From Spisula solida (Eukaryota > Mollusca > Bivalvia > Venerida > Mactridae): a DNA stretch of 64,000 nucleotides. Positions 22,044 to 35,400 of the stretch are shown in pieces. A program made the position numbers and the translations under genes. The stretch is from the NCBI GenBank assembly GCA_947247005.1, contig OX365946.1, forward strand, positions 2,922,453-2,986,452, written 5' to 3'. The notes below the pieces were generated by a model. That model made no database searches and had not been told where the DNA came from. It saw only the letters and a list, made by a program, of their open reading frames with translations. The first letter of the stretch is position 1; every line of letters begins with the position of its first letter.

Positions 22044-22650
22044 AACTCATGGATCAGAATGGAAAACATAGAACAGCAAGGCGAGCCTGTCATGCATATT
22101 TTGTCCGCGATTGGATCAGAAACTTCGAACTTTAATGGATATGCTACAAGTATTAAATTGAACGGATGGATGTATAGACAACATTGCATGAAACGCATCA
22201 AGTGTTGTATTCTGTGGAGAGATGGCACCATTCACACAATCAACTCGCCTAGTTTGGTTGATTGGGAAGGCAGTCCGAAGGGTCCTACACTATATGCGCC
22301 TCAAATTACTTGTCCGTTCGACGATTCATTACATCATGTCGTTGGTGTAAGTGTACAATTAAAATGTGAAGTATGCCCCGCCAAAGAAGACGGACTGTAC
22401 GTGAGGCCATCAATACCGGAATCAACCGCTGATAAAGAATCATTCGCAGTATGTTTGAAAATTGTGTATGGACATGTTGACAATGTACAGTTTATCGACT
22501 GGTTAGAATATCACCGGGCGATGAAAGTAGATAAGGTATTCATGTTCACGTACAACGTAACACAAGCGACTCATGACGTCATTAGACATTATGCTGAAAT
22601 GGGCTTTGTTGAGAGTCGGTACTTCGACTATCCTTTAAAGTCAGAATTTC
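22044..22650 (+). CDS. GT92 glycosyltransferase, exon 2: lumenal stem and first half of GT domain
   Basis: The exon has a phase-0 acceptor (TTGTTCCAG|AAC) and a phase-1 donor (TTTC|GTGAGT), and encodes residues 35-236 plus one base. The N-terminal part contains HILSAIGSE, the 'SA' block preceding the catalytic domain in this family. A cysteine-containing region follows (CCILWRDG, ITCPF, CEVCP). From about residue 168 the GT92 domain starts: FAVCLKIVYGHVDNVQFIDW, then EYHRAMKVDKVFMFTYNV, matching the family pattern of a donor-binding strand-helix-strand. The exon ends in YFDYPLKSEF, just before the P-rich junction conserved in the family. Confidence 0.93.
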
Positions 22651-22782
22651 GTGAGTATAATGATTCAATATAGTTACTCTACTGGTGGTTAAGGGTGGAA
22701 AGGTCACCCCCGTTTGAGAAAAAATCCCGCAAATTCAGCTTTTCAAATAACCAATTGCAATGTATTGTCAGCGCTTGCGACC

Positions 22783-23364
22783 CACAGGTAACTGTATCAT
22801 TATTAAAGGATAAACAATTTTTTTTATAAAATTAATAATACCTTAGAAAGGTTGATAACACAGGAAATTTACCACACAGTCACTAAGGTTCAGTTTGTTT
22901 ACAATAAACATTTCATTAATACTGGTGCTATTAATATTTAAAATATATTTACATAATCAGAAACGAGATCGCTTCATCCTTAATTTGATATCAATCTTTT
23001 TACAATCCTTCTATAAATAAGAAAATGAACCTGTAGTGCGTGAAATCACATCTTTTTTCTTGTTTAGAATGTCATTGTAATTTCTATTGAATGCACCGCA
23101 GTGATTGACTGGACACCGTGGTATACAATTCATGGTATAACTTTTTAACTACATAATAGTTGACCAATTTCGATGGAATTTTGCATGAAGGTCGTTCTAA
23201 CGATGTTGTCTATGAATGTAATTACTTTATGAATATATCGAAAGCCAATTCTTTTTTTTATACCATGAAAATCTGACCACTTTAGTACAAATGCAAAGAT
23301 AATATAAATTTTATAAAGTATTTTTTTTTAGTTTTACTCTTTATCAATGATACAGTTACCTGTG
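22783..23364. mobile_element. hAT-like MITE, copy 1
   Basis: The terminal inverted repeats CACAGGTAACTGTATCA (left) and TGATACAGTTACCTGTG (right) are perfect over 17 bp. They are flanked by near-identical 8-bp target duplications, TTGCGACC (22775-22782) and TCGCGACC (23365-23372). An 8-bp duplication is characteristic of hAT transposons. A second copy is at 52977-53528. No coding sequence; both copies are non-autonomous. Confidence 0.88.
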
Positions 23365-24267
23365 TCGCGACCATGTCTTATACGAAATGATCAATAAACT
23401 CACCAGGCTCGTAGCTACATGTACGCAAAATACGCAGCTGCGTACCCTTACCGAAAAATAAGGGCTCCGGCAATGCTTCTGGCAAATTTGCCGCAATGTT
23501 TGCGGTAAATTTGCCGCAAACTACTTTACGCGCACTTTTACCATGCAAATGAGGTTTGCCGCAAATTTGCGGCAAACTGTTTTTGAAGCAGATTTGTTTG
23601 CCACAAAATTGCCACAAAGAAATTTGCATATTCCAAATATGGGCAAAGGACAATTGCCGCAAACTTGCCGGAAACTAATTTGCATGGTAAAAGTGCGCGT
23701 AAGTTTGCCGGAAACTATATTTGATTACGGCAAATTTACCGCAAACCTCATTTGCATATTGTGAAATATTCAATAAATAATTGAAAGACATTGCCGCAAA
23801 TTTGCCGCAAACTAATTTGCATGCTAAAATTGCTGTTCTGGCAACCTTTTGGCAAACACACTTTTTCACAAAACTAGAATATTCCAGGTAGAAAATATTT
23901 ATTTCATTTCTTTGTCACAATAACCAATTTTTTCTGATTGCTATTTGAAGTCATAAAACTATAATATCCAAACTGAATCACAATCAAAAGTTATTCCCAT
24001 CAGTTGATCTGGTTCTATTAGCTGCCAATCCTTGCATAATTATATTCCATATGATCTGAAAGAAAAATAATTCAAAACACATAAACAATTTATTAGTCAC
24101 AGATTAATTTTTCAGAATTAACTACCCCTAAAGAACTTTTATGACTAAATTAAATTTATATGATTTATCTATTAAAAATGTATAACTGAAACAAATCAAC
24201 ATTATATCCCTCATATTGATCATTTACTCTAAGAGAGGTATGCACCAGGAAATAATAACAGTAATCT

Positions 24268-24452
24268 AAAGTACAATACAACCTTTCCAGAGTGAACCTT
24301 TGTAGAGCAATACACTCTCTACAACAACACCTTCAACATTTCCTTAAGCTGATATTTAATATAAAAGTGACCTCTATAGAGCAACAACCTCTTAACAACA
24401 GTCAATATTTCAGCTCCCAATGGGTGTTGCTCTACAGAGGTTGTACTTTAAA
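24268..24452. repeat. Dispersed repeat, copy B
   Basis: Homologous to 4340-4510 (shared GTAGAGCAA, CAACAACACCTTCAA). Ends GTACAATACAACCT and AGAGGTTGTAC are weakly inverted. Non-coding. Confidence 0.5.
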
Positions 24453-25862
24453 ATGGATACAAGTTTGTTGTAGTAAACATATGAAGTCCACAGCCCCCTA
24501 TTCAAAAAGTGGACACTTAAAACAATAACTTGTAGATCAAAGGGGTCAGTAATTTTCTGTAAAATGCTGTTAAATACATGAAACAATGACTAAACATTAA
24601 GTTTTAGAAATACAGCAGAATAATTATCTTAGATAATATTCATAACAGTCAGCATTTACATTTTACTTACCAGGCTATCTGTTTTATGGTATTGCAACTG
24701 TTGCCTTCCAGCGTTTTGGAATTCATGAAGTTCTTCTAAACTAGGTTATACTGAAGTAGATCAAGATATTGTTTTTTATGAAATATCATACTCACAGTTT
24801 TTGGAAATTAAGATGATCAACCAAATTCCAGGGATAATGATTAATAAGTGTAACACATTACTGCTTAAACATTCATTAATGCATGAATACTTTAATTTCT
24901 ATAATTTTCAATATGTCATCAATTTATATATATATTTCCAGTATATTGAGACTTCAGCATTATAATTACATTGTATCTTACTTAAGTTGTATTTCAATAC
25001 ATGTGTTGAGCTTATAATAATAATTTATGCTACATACCAGTGAGATTATCCATAGATCTCAAAATTGATTCTGGAAATCAACTTCAAACAAGAATGAGTC
25101 ACAACATTACAATATAAAATAATAAAGTATATGTTTTAAAACTTAAATATAGCTTCCAGTGTTATTTTCAATAAAGTATGCATAAATTGCACCCTGATTG
25201 CTATGAGAAGCTAATATACATGTACATTTGTACTTGTATAATGAACACCATATGGTCAGTAGTAAAGCCAGACACAGGGGAATACTCAAACTAGCCAATC
25301 ACAGGAAACTGAGATATTGATAAGAGGCATTATTGGTCAAGGTGCTAATTTGTGTAATAAGAAACAGTATAAGTTTATTGTGTTATATATGTTAGTCTCA
25401 TACCATATCTTTGTGGCCTAATGCACAACATGGTTACTTTTATCTTCATAACTTATAATTTATATATCTGTATCCATTTTAAGCTCATTTAAATACATTA
25501 TATTTTTTTATAATATTATTATCTCTGAGAATACTTCATTACAATGCAACATAAGAACAAAAAAAATAACACAAACACCTTAATATTAAATATTACTATG
25601 TATGAGGTGGCCTTAATAATGAGATGGTCTTTATTTAAAATTGTAGGCCTACCGTATTTTGGGGGAAAGTTGAACTTAGACTGGAACAAAGTCAGAATTA
25701 GAATGACCTATATACTCAGTAGAGTCTCAATCTACAAACTCAATTTATATATGTATATATTTTAAAATAGGACTACATTGTAATTAATACTAGGCTAAGT
25801 ATATGTCACCCAAACGTACACTTGTAAGTCATTTTTGCTAATTATCAGTCTGCTAACTAAAT

Positions 25863-27480
25863 TTGAAAGAAATGTTGAATGTCCTCCACATGTGGAAAAG
25901 TGAAGAAGGTTCAATAATATAGGAGTAATTAATATCCAAATGAGGTGGAATGATTTTACAGTCTAAAATGTTAATCGAGTCGAAAGCGGGGGCAAAATTT
26001 AAGGCGTAACATGCAAATGAGGCGAAATTATTTTTCGGGTTTAATTATTTAAGTCGATCCTTTTTTGCACTCCACTGAGACAGTGGTAGTGCGTTGTCAT
26101 TCGGTTTCCTCCCTGCCTAATTGGCAAATAATCTCGGGCTTCCAGGCATGAGACAGAAAGTTTGTTTGATATGATGTGTGTGATAGGAATCCAGGTGCGC
26201 TAGCGCTATCCTAGCACTTTTCGAATAGACTCCTGGGTTTCCAGTGTATATCCGGGTTCGAAATTAGGTTACGACACTTTAAAAATTACTGGTCATATCC
26301 ATCGATGAAAACTTGAAAGAAATATGGAATGGACTCCACATGTGGAAAAGTGAAGAAGGTTCAATATTTTAGGAGTAATAATATCCAAATGATGTGGAAT
26401 GATTTTACAGTCTAAAAAGTAAGCGAGTCGAAAGCGGGGGCCAAATTTTTAAGGCGTAATATGCAAATGAGGCGGAATTGTTTTTCGGGTTTAATTATTT
26501 AAGTCGATTCTTTTTGCAGTCCACTGAGACAGTGGTAGTGCGTTGTCATTCGGTTTCATCCCTGCCTAATTGGCCAATAATTTCGGGCTTCCAGGCATGA
26601 GACAGAAAGTTTGTTTGATATGATGTGTGTGATAGGAATCCAGGTGCGCGAGCGCTATCCTAGCACTTTTCGAATAGACTGCTGGGTTCTTTAACGTTTC
26701 CGGTGTATATCCGGGTTCGAAATTAGGTTACGACACTTTAAAAATTACTGGTCATATCCGTCTATGAAACTTTGAAAGAAATGCTGAATGTCCTCCACAT
26801 ATGGAAAAGTGAACAAGGTTCAATATTTTAGGAGTAATAATATCCAAATGAGCTGGAATTATTTTACGGTCTAAAATTTTAGCAAGTGAAAAGCAGTGGC
26901 AAATTTTTTAAGGCGTAATTTGTAAATGAGGCGGAATTATGTTTCGGGTTTAATTAAAGTTTGTTTGATATGATTTATGTGACAGGAATCCAGGTGCGCT
27001 AGCGCTATCCTAGCAACTTTCGAATAGACTCCTTGGTTCTTTAACGTTTCCGGTGTATATCCGGGTTCGAAATTAGGTTACGACACTTTAAAAATTACTG
27101 GTCATATCCGTCTATGAAACTTTGAAAGAAATGCTGAATGTCCTCCACATATGGAAAAGTGAACAAGGTTCAATATTTTATGAGTAATAATATCCAAATG
27201 AGCTGGAATTATTTTACGGCCTAAAATTTAATCAAGTCTAAAGCGGGGGCAAAATTTTTAAGGCGTAATTTGTAAATGAGGCGGAATTATGTTTCGGGTT
27301 TAATTAAAGTTTGTTTGATATGATTTATGTGATAGGAATCCAGGTGCGCTAGTGCTATCCTAGCAACTTTCGAATAGACTCCTTGGTTCTTTAACGTTTC
27401 CGGTGTATATCTGGGTTCGAAATTAGGTTACGACCCTTTAAAAATTACTGGTCATATCCATCAATGAAAATTTGACTCTA
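25863..27480. repeat. Large-period tandem repeat, four units of 350-459 bp
   Basis: Units start at about 25863, 26312, 26769 and 27119 with GAAAGAAAT(G/A) and end in ATTACTGGTCATATCC. They share CCTCCACAT(G/A)TGGAAAAGTGAA, GTCGAAAGCGGGGGC, GATAGGAATCCAGGTGCGC and TATCCGGGTTCGAAATTAGG. Units 3 and 4 lack an internal segment of about 100 bp containing CCACTGAGACAGTGGTAGTG. The GGGTTCGAAAT word resembles a pol III B box, hinting at a tRNA-derived SINE ancestry, but no convincing A box or cloverleaf is visible. Confidence 0.8.
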
Positions 27481-28067
27481 AGAAATGTGCGATTGGAATC
27501 CAGATGAGCTAGTGCTACCCTAAGCACTTTTCGAATAGACTCTTTTTAAAATGTTTCCAGTGTATAACACCGATTCATGACAAGCTTTGAACCAGGGGCA
27601 TCCGGACTGGTATTCGAGTGCGCTAACGATTTCGCCACCCTGCCACCCAAAGTACTCCTTTCAAATCGCAAGATATTTATGGCTTGTTGGAAATGCAGGA
27701 AGTTTCTGGTGCAAATATCTGGCAAATATATTTAACCGTTTAAAGTTTTCGGCAAACTTCTAGCGATAATCTATACAATACAAAGTTTCTGGCAAACTTA
27801 CAGCAAACTAATATTATCCACTAAAGTTTCTGGTGAACCTATGGTGATCCTTACTTAGATATGAAGTTTCTGGTAAACTTCCGGTGAGCAGTCATCAGTT
27901 CTGGCGAATTTGCCGTAACATCACCAGAAGTCTGCCAGAAGTTTACCACTACCGGCGAAGTCCTGCGAACACTGACGATGATTTTTCGGCGAACGAATCA
28001 GTTTGCGGCAACTTTGCCGCAAAGTTGCGGCATATTTACCGCAAACTTTCTTTTTCCGTAAGGGTAC

Positions 28068-29494
28068 ACACGCTTCTCAAAAAGTGAAAAAAATTTATTC
28101 GCATTCATAATTCATCACTTTTCTGCTTGACGTGCTATTCGTACACTATTCGGCTCTTTTATAATTTATCAATGCAATTGTAGAGTAATGGCATTATAAG
28201 ACTTGTTGTGAAGTTGTTCAGTGGCTAAGGTTTTCATTTTCTTGCTACAATCAAAACTATTTGTGCGGTTGCATTGTGCACAGTTTACTTTTATTCTTAA
28301 TCTGTTTGGGCATTTTGACAGCTAAATCTAAGTCTTTCAATTAAAATTCAATCCATTTTATTTCGGCTCGATCATGCACGGGTCTTACTGTATTACTTTA
28401 TTATTATTACTAATGAGTGTAGTTTTTATCGTCAATACACACCAGGCGAATCGACCGTTACAATTTGTACTGCTCATCCAATGTAGACTATTGTGACGTA
28501 GGCACCCTTTATAAGCGCTTGTAACCGGGTTTCCGCCCTCATTCTGCTAACAAACGCTTCAGCTAAACCTACGAGTTAGATTCTTTCACAACTGTTCACA
28601 CCTTGGACGGCGTGTTTTCGAGGTCAAATGAATGTGGAACGGCGAATTTGAACACAAATATTGCTGTGAGACATTGAAGATGGAAGGAAAGATAAGTAAT
28701 GCGTTGTTTTTGTAGTCATTGCATGACACGTGGAAAAGGTCATATAGTCAAAAGGTATCAATGAAACGAAGAAATGTGAGAAGTAATTAATTTGAATTCA
28801 TGCAGCAAGCTTTTTTACTTGACACGCAGGTGATAAGTTCAATTTATATTGCTTTGGTAAATATCGAACATTCATAATAATTTTGTCATGAGTCCGTAAT
28901 GAATATGTTCATGTAATGATAGCTGTGGCATGAGCCTGTTCATCGCACAAGTTTTGGCATATCTATATAAACACATGAGTCGGTTTTTAGTCTGAACATG
29001 TCGTGTCGCAAGGTGGTTGTGTTATGTTCGGTTTGTTATTTCAACATTTCTGCATTGACAAGTGATCGTGAAGCGGGCCATGCACTTACATTAGTACTCT
29101 TAGTTTGTCGCTTAAACGCCACGTGGTAAAAAGTTACTGGTACCATTTTTATTTTGTCTTCATTACAACTGCACAGCTTAGTGCGTTTGTCTCGGAAAGG
29201 AAATGTTTTATTGTTTTGGGCAATATCGCTGATTTATAGCTAAAACATTTAACATTGAACATCCGTACATTGTCTTCATTTTAACTAATCGAAACCTGCT
29301 TATGGTACGGTAGCGAAAACACACGACGACTAATTAGCCACAGGTCAAATGCTGTCGGCTATACTTCTTATAGCACAGGGTGAAGCCACGTGATGAAATT
29401 TTATTTTGTTTTACTGGGGTTGTCCGAAGTGAGACATAAACTGACAAATGAAAATGAATCAACGGTTTATGTCATCGAGTTTTTTTCCCAGAGA
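28068..29494. other. Intron 2 DNA without recognised features
   Basis: AT-rich, apparently unique. Short frames show no domain or splice support. Confidence 0.45.
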
Positions 29495-32400
29495 ATTATC
29501 ACCCCGTGTACCCTGATAAGACGTGCTAGCCTGAATACTGCTGTGTTAGCCTACCGCAAAAAATTCAACATTCAAGAGGTTAGGTATTTTGTGCGTGTTT
29601 CATTTATTTCGTGTCTACACCAGTAAAACGAAGAACGTGTACATGTGCAGTGGTTCTTCCTCGACATGAAGATGTGTTTTTTTTCGATCTCAAACGTCAC
29701 ATTATATTTTAAACTTAATAAATTTGTCAAAAAGTCAGAAGTTTGGTCTTTAAAAAATAATTAAAAATACTTATAGACCGCGGAGAAAGTTCAAATTGCA
29801 TGAATATGTAGTGAAATAATAGTAGCATATTTATTCGCATTGATGTATGCACTGGTATCATTATCTTTCTTGAAAATGACAAATTTTCCGCGCTTGGTGG
29901 CATAAAATGGATAGTGCACGAGTTATATGGTGAAATTGTCTAGATACTGCCCGAGTCGTAGATGAATACTGCCCTTGTTGCTCACAGTTTTAATGTTTTA
30001 GGACTGAAAACTACATTTTCACGACACAATTTTCATACAACAATTCTTGTCTATCTATATTAAACATGTATTTAGTTTTAATTGCATTGATCTGCTGAAT
30101 TTAATATAAATCCCCATATAATATACTGTCTAAATCCCGTGTACCATTTTCTTAGTTACATCACACATATACCAAGGTATCTTCGCATGGACGTATAATT
30201 ATATCAAATGCGTTCGTTCTTTGCTTTTTATTTCACAGAAGCGCTATTTGTGCATTTTCCGTTTATGTAACGAGTGTTATTTTTATCAATTTACCATTTA
30301 TTTAAAGCAAATCGGCATGTAAAGATACCTTTAACCATTCTAATAAATCAGAAAAATATGGCCTAGATAATATAGACGTACACATACATATAGCAAAATT
30401 GTCAATAAGAGTATAAAGATCTTGCCTATATCAACCAATTATCGGTGTGGTGTAATGCAGTCACATTGATCCTGGTTACGAAACCTTTTTAGGGGTTGTT
30501 GCAATGGCTGAGCGGTCTAATAAGTTACTACGTCGCTTGATCACAAGTGGTTTGCAGTTTGAACCTTACATTTTAAAATCACATAGACGCCCCGTTTCAC
30601 GAATTAGTATCCAATAAGTACCATGAGGTTTCAGTGCTCTGAATTAACAAATATAAAGAAACCATTATCGTGGGTTAGATCGCAGCTTATCTGTTCAAGC
30701 GTTTATGAGAAACTCGTAAACGCTTAATATTTCACAGTGAAGTCACTGACACTCAATTTAACAACTCGCTAGTGACGTTTTTTCCATTCCCAAAATTATT
30801 TAATGTTTGTCTTCCACTAGACATCAAACTGGAATCCAGAAAACAAATGCCGCAAGGCTACTTTCAGTGTACTGCAGCTATTCAGCGGATTTTCGATATG
30901 ATAATGACAGATCGGACAGGGAATGCAGGACTAAACGGAAACAGCTGGGCACGAAACTCACTGTGGTGCCTACAGGTAGAACACGCGCTTGGAGATATAT
31001 AGGTCCGGGTTCAATTTCCGTCTGTGCCACTGCTCATTTTCTCGGAGCAAAATTAACCAATAATGTTCAACTCGACCAAGCTGTGAATTGGTACCTGTGA
31101 GGGTGGTGTTTGTTCATGTTCGATAGTCTTGGTAGTCGCATCTCGATGTTGTCTTCACACAAACCAGGAGAGAAGTAGTCTCCATATTAGGACTCGAGCG
31201 CAGGTTTCCTTAGGTAGCCCAATGCCTAGGGGAAGTTAAATGTCGAAGGGTAGCTTGATTGCTGAAGGAGGCCCTCGAAAACTGGTAACTAAACGTAACA
31301 TAACAGACAACAACAAAACACGCAACAAACGGGATTTATCCTTTCAATTATTAACCTGAGGCCTTGAGCCGCAGGTTATATTGGATTGCCAAAAGTAAAA
31401 TGACCATGGGGGGCACGTGACATGTTCTCGATGGTTTACGATTTCAAAATAATATATAAAAAAAAGAAGCATTTTGTAAGAATGTCGTGAACCAGACTAT
31501 TCCATTATTCCATGCGGATAACATCGGTCTTTATCGCATTACAATAGTTTATTTACCAAGTAAAGCAGAACTGTTCCGAAATTTCACTGTGAACGCGAGA
31601 CCAAGAATCTAAACAGCAGGTGTCTGCAGCTGCATAATCATCCCGGTCAATAATAAATATAGTGGACAATGGACTACATCCCGTAGAGAACACATCGCTA
31701 GATTAACAGAAGCATGGTATTGATACATGATAAATATTTTCTAATTATTTTGAATTTGTTCATTCGTTCGGCACATACATTTAACACAACCAAATAATTG
31801 GAGGATATTTGTTTGTTTAAACTGAATACGATTTATATCTCATCATGGAATTTGTTGTTAGATTGATCGGTATTGTCCGATATTATATGTATTGGAATTA
31901 TTTTGTCAGAAACATAAATTTAACCTTACACCGGAATAAATTCGAATTGCACCCAAACTGCAAAAAACACATCCTAAACAATACGACTAAGTTATCAGCC
32001 GCAGGAAACTATTTGACTTGTCCTCTTGTTGAACGCCTCATGTCATCTCCGTTTGTATAAAATCTGCCATATGCAAAAATGTCTGATTATGAGACAAATG
32101 TAACGTAAGTGCTATTATATAATTATACATCATGTATTTCCACTGCGGTATACCGTTAACCGGATATTGCTAGTGAATGGGAGTAATGTTATCGATTTTC
32201 GCGACATTATAGTGTTCACTGGGATTAGTTCAGAGACGACTACTTTCTTCATCTCAACTAGGTTTTAATGTATTCGGATATTTTTATAACTTTATAGTAC
32301 GCCATATTATAACAGGTATTTTTCATAGAAGTGTTCAAATTACTCAGTTATTGTCCGCTGCTCACTCGCAAACTTTGCCCACAACACTTTAAATGCGTTT

Positions 32401-35400
32401 GAACTGGGCATTCTAGTTATACTGAACTTTAATGTCTTAAGTCCAAATTTCAGAAAAAAATGATTGAACTTCAACAAAGATACACACCAAAATACAAATG
32501 TAGATAAGTGCGTGTACAGCGTATTGATATTTACTACATACAGAGTATTGCACATTAGCTCACTCTTATTAAACTAGGAAATCAACCAAAAATAATACTT
32601 AGTACCAATTTAACATTATAACTATTTTTATGAACCTCAGAAGAGTGAATTCGAATATTTGAGTGCTGAGTGTAAGTATTGAACAATTTTGAACAATACA
32701 AAAAAGCGTCCATATCATAGTTAAAATAAGTACATGTATATCTCAAACTTGTGTATATATACAGTATTACATTTAAATTCTCGAGGGACCCACCTCAGAA
32801 TTCGTCATTCCAGAATGTGTTATGTACATGTAGTTTTTACACTCAATTTTCAACATAATTATGTAGACAAAATTAGTACAAGTTTGCAGATCCTTTATGT
32901 TGCATTATATATGATGCACGCTAGAGCTGGTCGGTGGTTGCCATTCAACTGCAAGAAGGCTCACCTACATCTTTGTGTTCATAAAGGCTCAAGAGTAAAT
33001 AATTCACTAAATTGATATGAAAATATTCTAAATAAAAATTGAGGTTGCCAGTCAATGAAGATATGTTTTACAACTGATTGACCAATGGGATGGGTGCACG
33101 CAACCAGGAAGTTTCAAGTATACTATTACTTAAAAGTACAATATAAGTAAGATGTCCCAGGCGGTTTACGATAAGCACATATCTTAAAAGAACAAGTTTG
33201 TCAACAAAGGTTGATTGAAATATTTATTAGCACATATAGTTTCCGCCTTCCTCGTTTGTAGATATAATCTAAAAAATAATTTTGACACCTTCATTAGAAC
33301 AATTAACAAAAGAAGATGAAACGAGACCATATCCATTTTATTTCCTGTACGACTTCTTTAACATGCGAACACTTTATTTACGCGTGGGACCGTAAACTAG
33401 TTTTATACCTGATCGGAAGATGAAGTTATTGTAAATTAATATTTTTAGATTTTTCCACAATTTATTTAATCTGGATGCAATGGTTCAGTTAATGTTGGTT
33501 ATCATGACTAACCGTTCAGAATCCGACCAATATTTAGAAGTTTTGTCAAATCAAATACCTTTTATTCTCTCATTTCATGATTACATGAAAAAAATGAGGT
33601 TAACAAAATGTAACGACATTATCAAGGCTCATAAATATGGTTTTACACTAATGAAATTACAAATACACAAAAAACAACATTGAGTTAGTTACCAATAAAT
33701 ACAAGTCAAATAGTTTCCTGCGGCTGATAACTTAGTTGTATTGTTTATGATGTGTTTTTTGCAGTTTGGATGCAATTCGAATTTATTCCGGTGTAAGTTT
33801 AAATTTATGTTTCTGTCAAAATAATTCCAATACATGTAACAATACCGATCAATCTAACAACAAATGCCATGATCAGATATAAATCGTATTCAGTTTAAAC
33901 AAACAAATATCCTCCAATTATTTGGTTGTGTTAAATGTATGTGCCGAACGAATGAACAAATTAAAAATAATTAGAAAAACATTTATCATGTATCAATACC
34001 ATGCTTCTGTTAATCTTGCGATGTGTTCTCTACGGGATGTAGTTCATCGCCCACTATATTTATTAATGACCGGGATGATAATGCAGCTGCAGACACCTGC
34101 TGTTTTGATTCGTGGTCTCACGTTCACAGTGAAATTTCGGAATAGTTCTGATTTCTTTGGTAAATAAACTATTGTAATGCGATAAAGACCGATGTTATCC
34201 GCATGGAATAATGGAATAGTCTGGTTCACGACATTCTTACAAAATGCTTCTTTTTTTGATATATTATTTTGAAATCGTAAACCATCGAGAACATGTCACG
34301 TGCCCCTCCATGGTCATTTTACTTTTGGCAATCCAAAGGCCGCAGGTTAATAAATATATCTGGTTATACCTAGCATTTACTAAATTTCTGTGAGCAATAC
34401 TCCGTACACTGAACAGCAATACTCTGTACAATAGTGAGCAATACTAATGCAATACTAAAATTCTCAAAATGCACCGTTATTTATGACTCCGTTCCTGGTA
34501 AAACATTAACAACATATTATGCTTGGTCACTGGGATGTTCTTTTGCTCGATTCAAATTGTGTAGCTTAACGAGGAATATAAACAAAAACATCTTTATTAG
34601 ACAGACCTAGCATATGTTTTGCGTGAGGAACGATACGAGTTTGGTCTTCTAAATGCCCTTTTAAGCAGTCCCTGGTCGTTTTCCGGTAGATACTTTTGTA
34701 TATAATTTACATTCAACACACACAGAAAGACAAAACAGCGTCTCTGAACTTACCCTGTTGTGCACTTGAAGGTTGCGAAAATGGATAACATTACTCACCT
34801 TACTAGCAATAGCCGGTGTACTGTATACCGCAGTGTTTCCGCATTCTTGTTGACGGAATAGGCCGGACACATGTATTCAATTTTTTTTATATAATATTAT
34901 CAATATTCATGCGAATAAATGTGTAGATGGTAGGCCGATAGGCATCGTTCAATCATGAGCGGGCTTGTTAGTACTTCAAGACAACATACAGCGGGGCTTC
35001 TCTTTTACATTTTGGGAGAGCATTGTTAGTAGGGGTTATTATGTCTAGGGGACTAGTGGTTTCAAAACACACTTATAGACCTACTCGCAAGTAAAGTGAC
35101 GTGGAAAGTAATTAACGAAAAGTGATATATTGGGTTCGCATGAGCGGATCAAGCAGACGCTCTGTATAGAATGAACAATCTGGCTTCTCATGTCTTCAAC
35201 CCTCATGGTGATAACATGTAGCTCAATGCGCTCTTTACTCGATTTATGTAATTGCTTGTAGATTCTACTCGAAGATTCTACTCGTAAGTAGACAGACTTA
35301 CAGTACGATACTGACACCTGTGATTTTACAGGTAACAATGATGCCGAACAATATTATTATATTATTATCTCTAGTAAGAACTATGTAGATTTCATCACAT

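Larger units (their letters stand above)
23442..28067. mobile_element. Candidate 4.6-kb TIR element with GCAAATTTGCCGC subterminal repeats
   Basis: The left end GTACCCTTACCGAAAAA (23442) is inverted at the right end (TTTTTCCGTAAGGGTAC, 28051-28067). Both ends are followed internally by clusters of GCAAATTTGCCGCAAA-type words in both orientations (23470-23850 and 27700-28045), as in DNA transposons with subterminal repeats. The interior contains the dispersed repeat at 24268 and the tandem array at 25863-27480, but no transposase that I recognise. It may be one large non-autonomous element or two related ends bracketing later insertions. Confidence 0.5.

Noticed and set aside
31845..34167. Paired frames at 31845-32060 and 33922-34167
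   Set aside because: They lie in opposite arms of the large inverted repeat and carry no recognisable domain.
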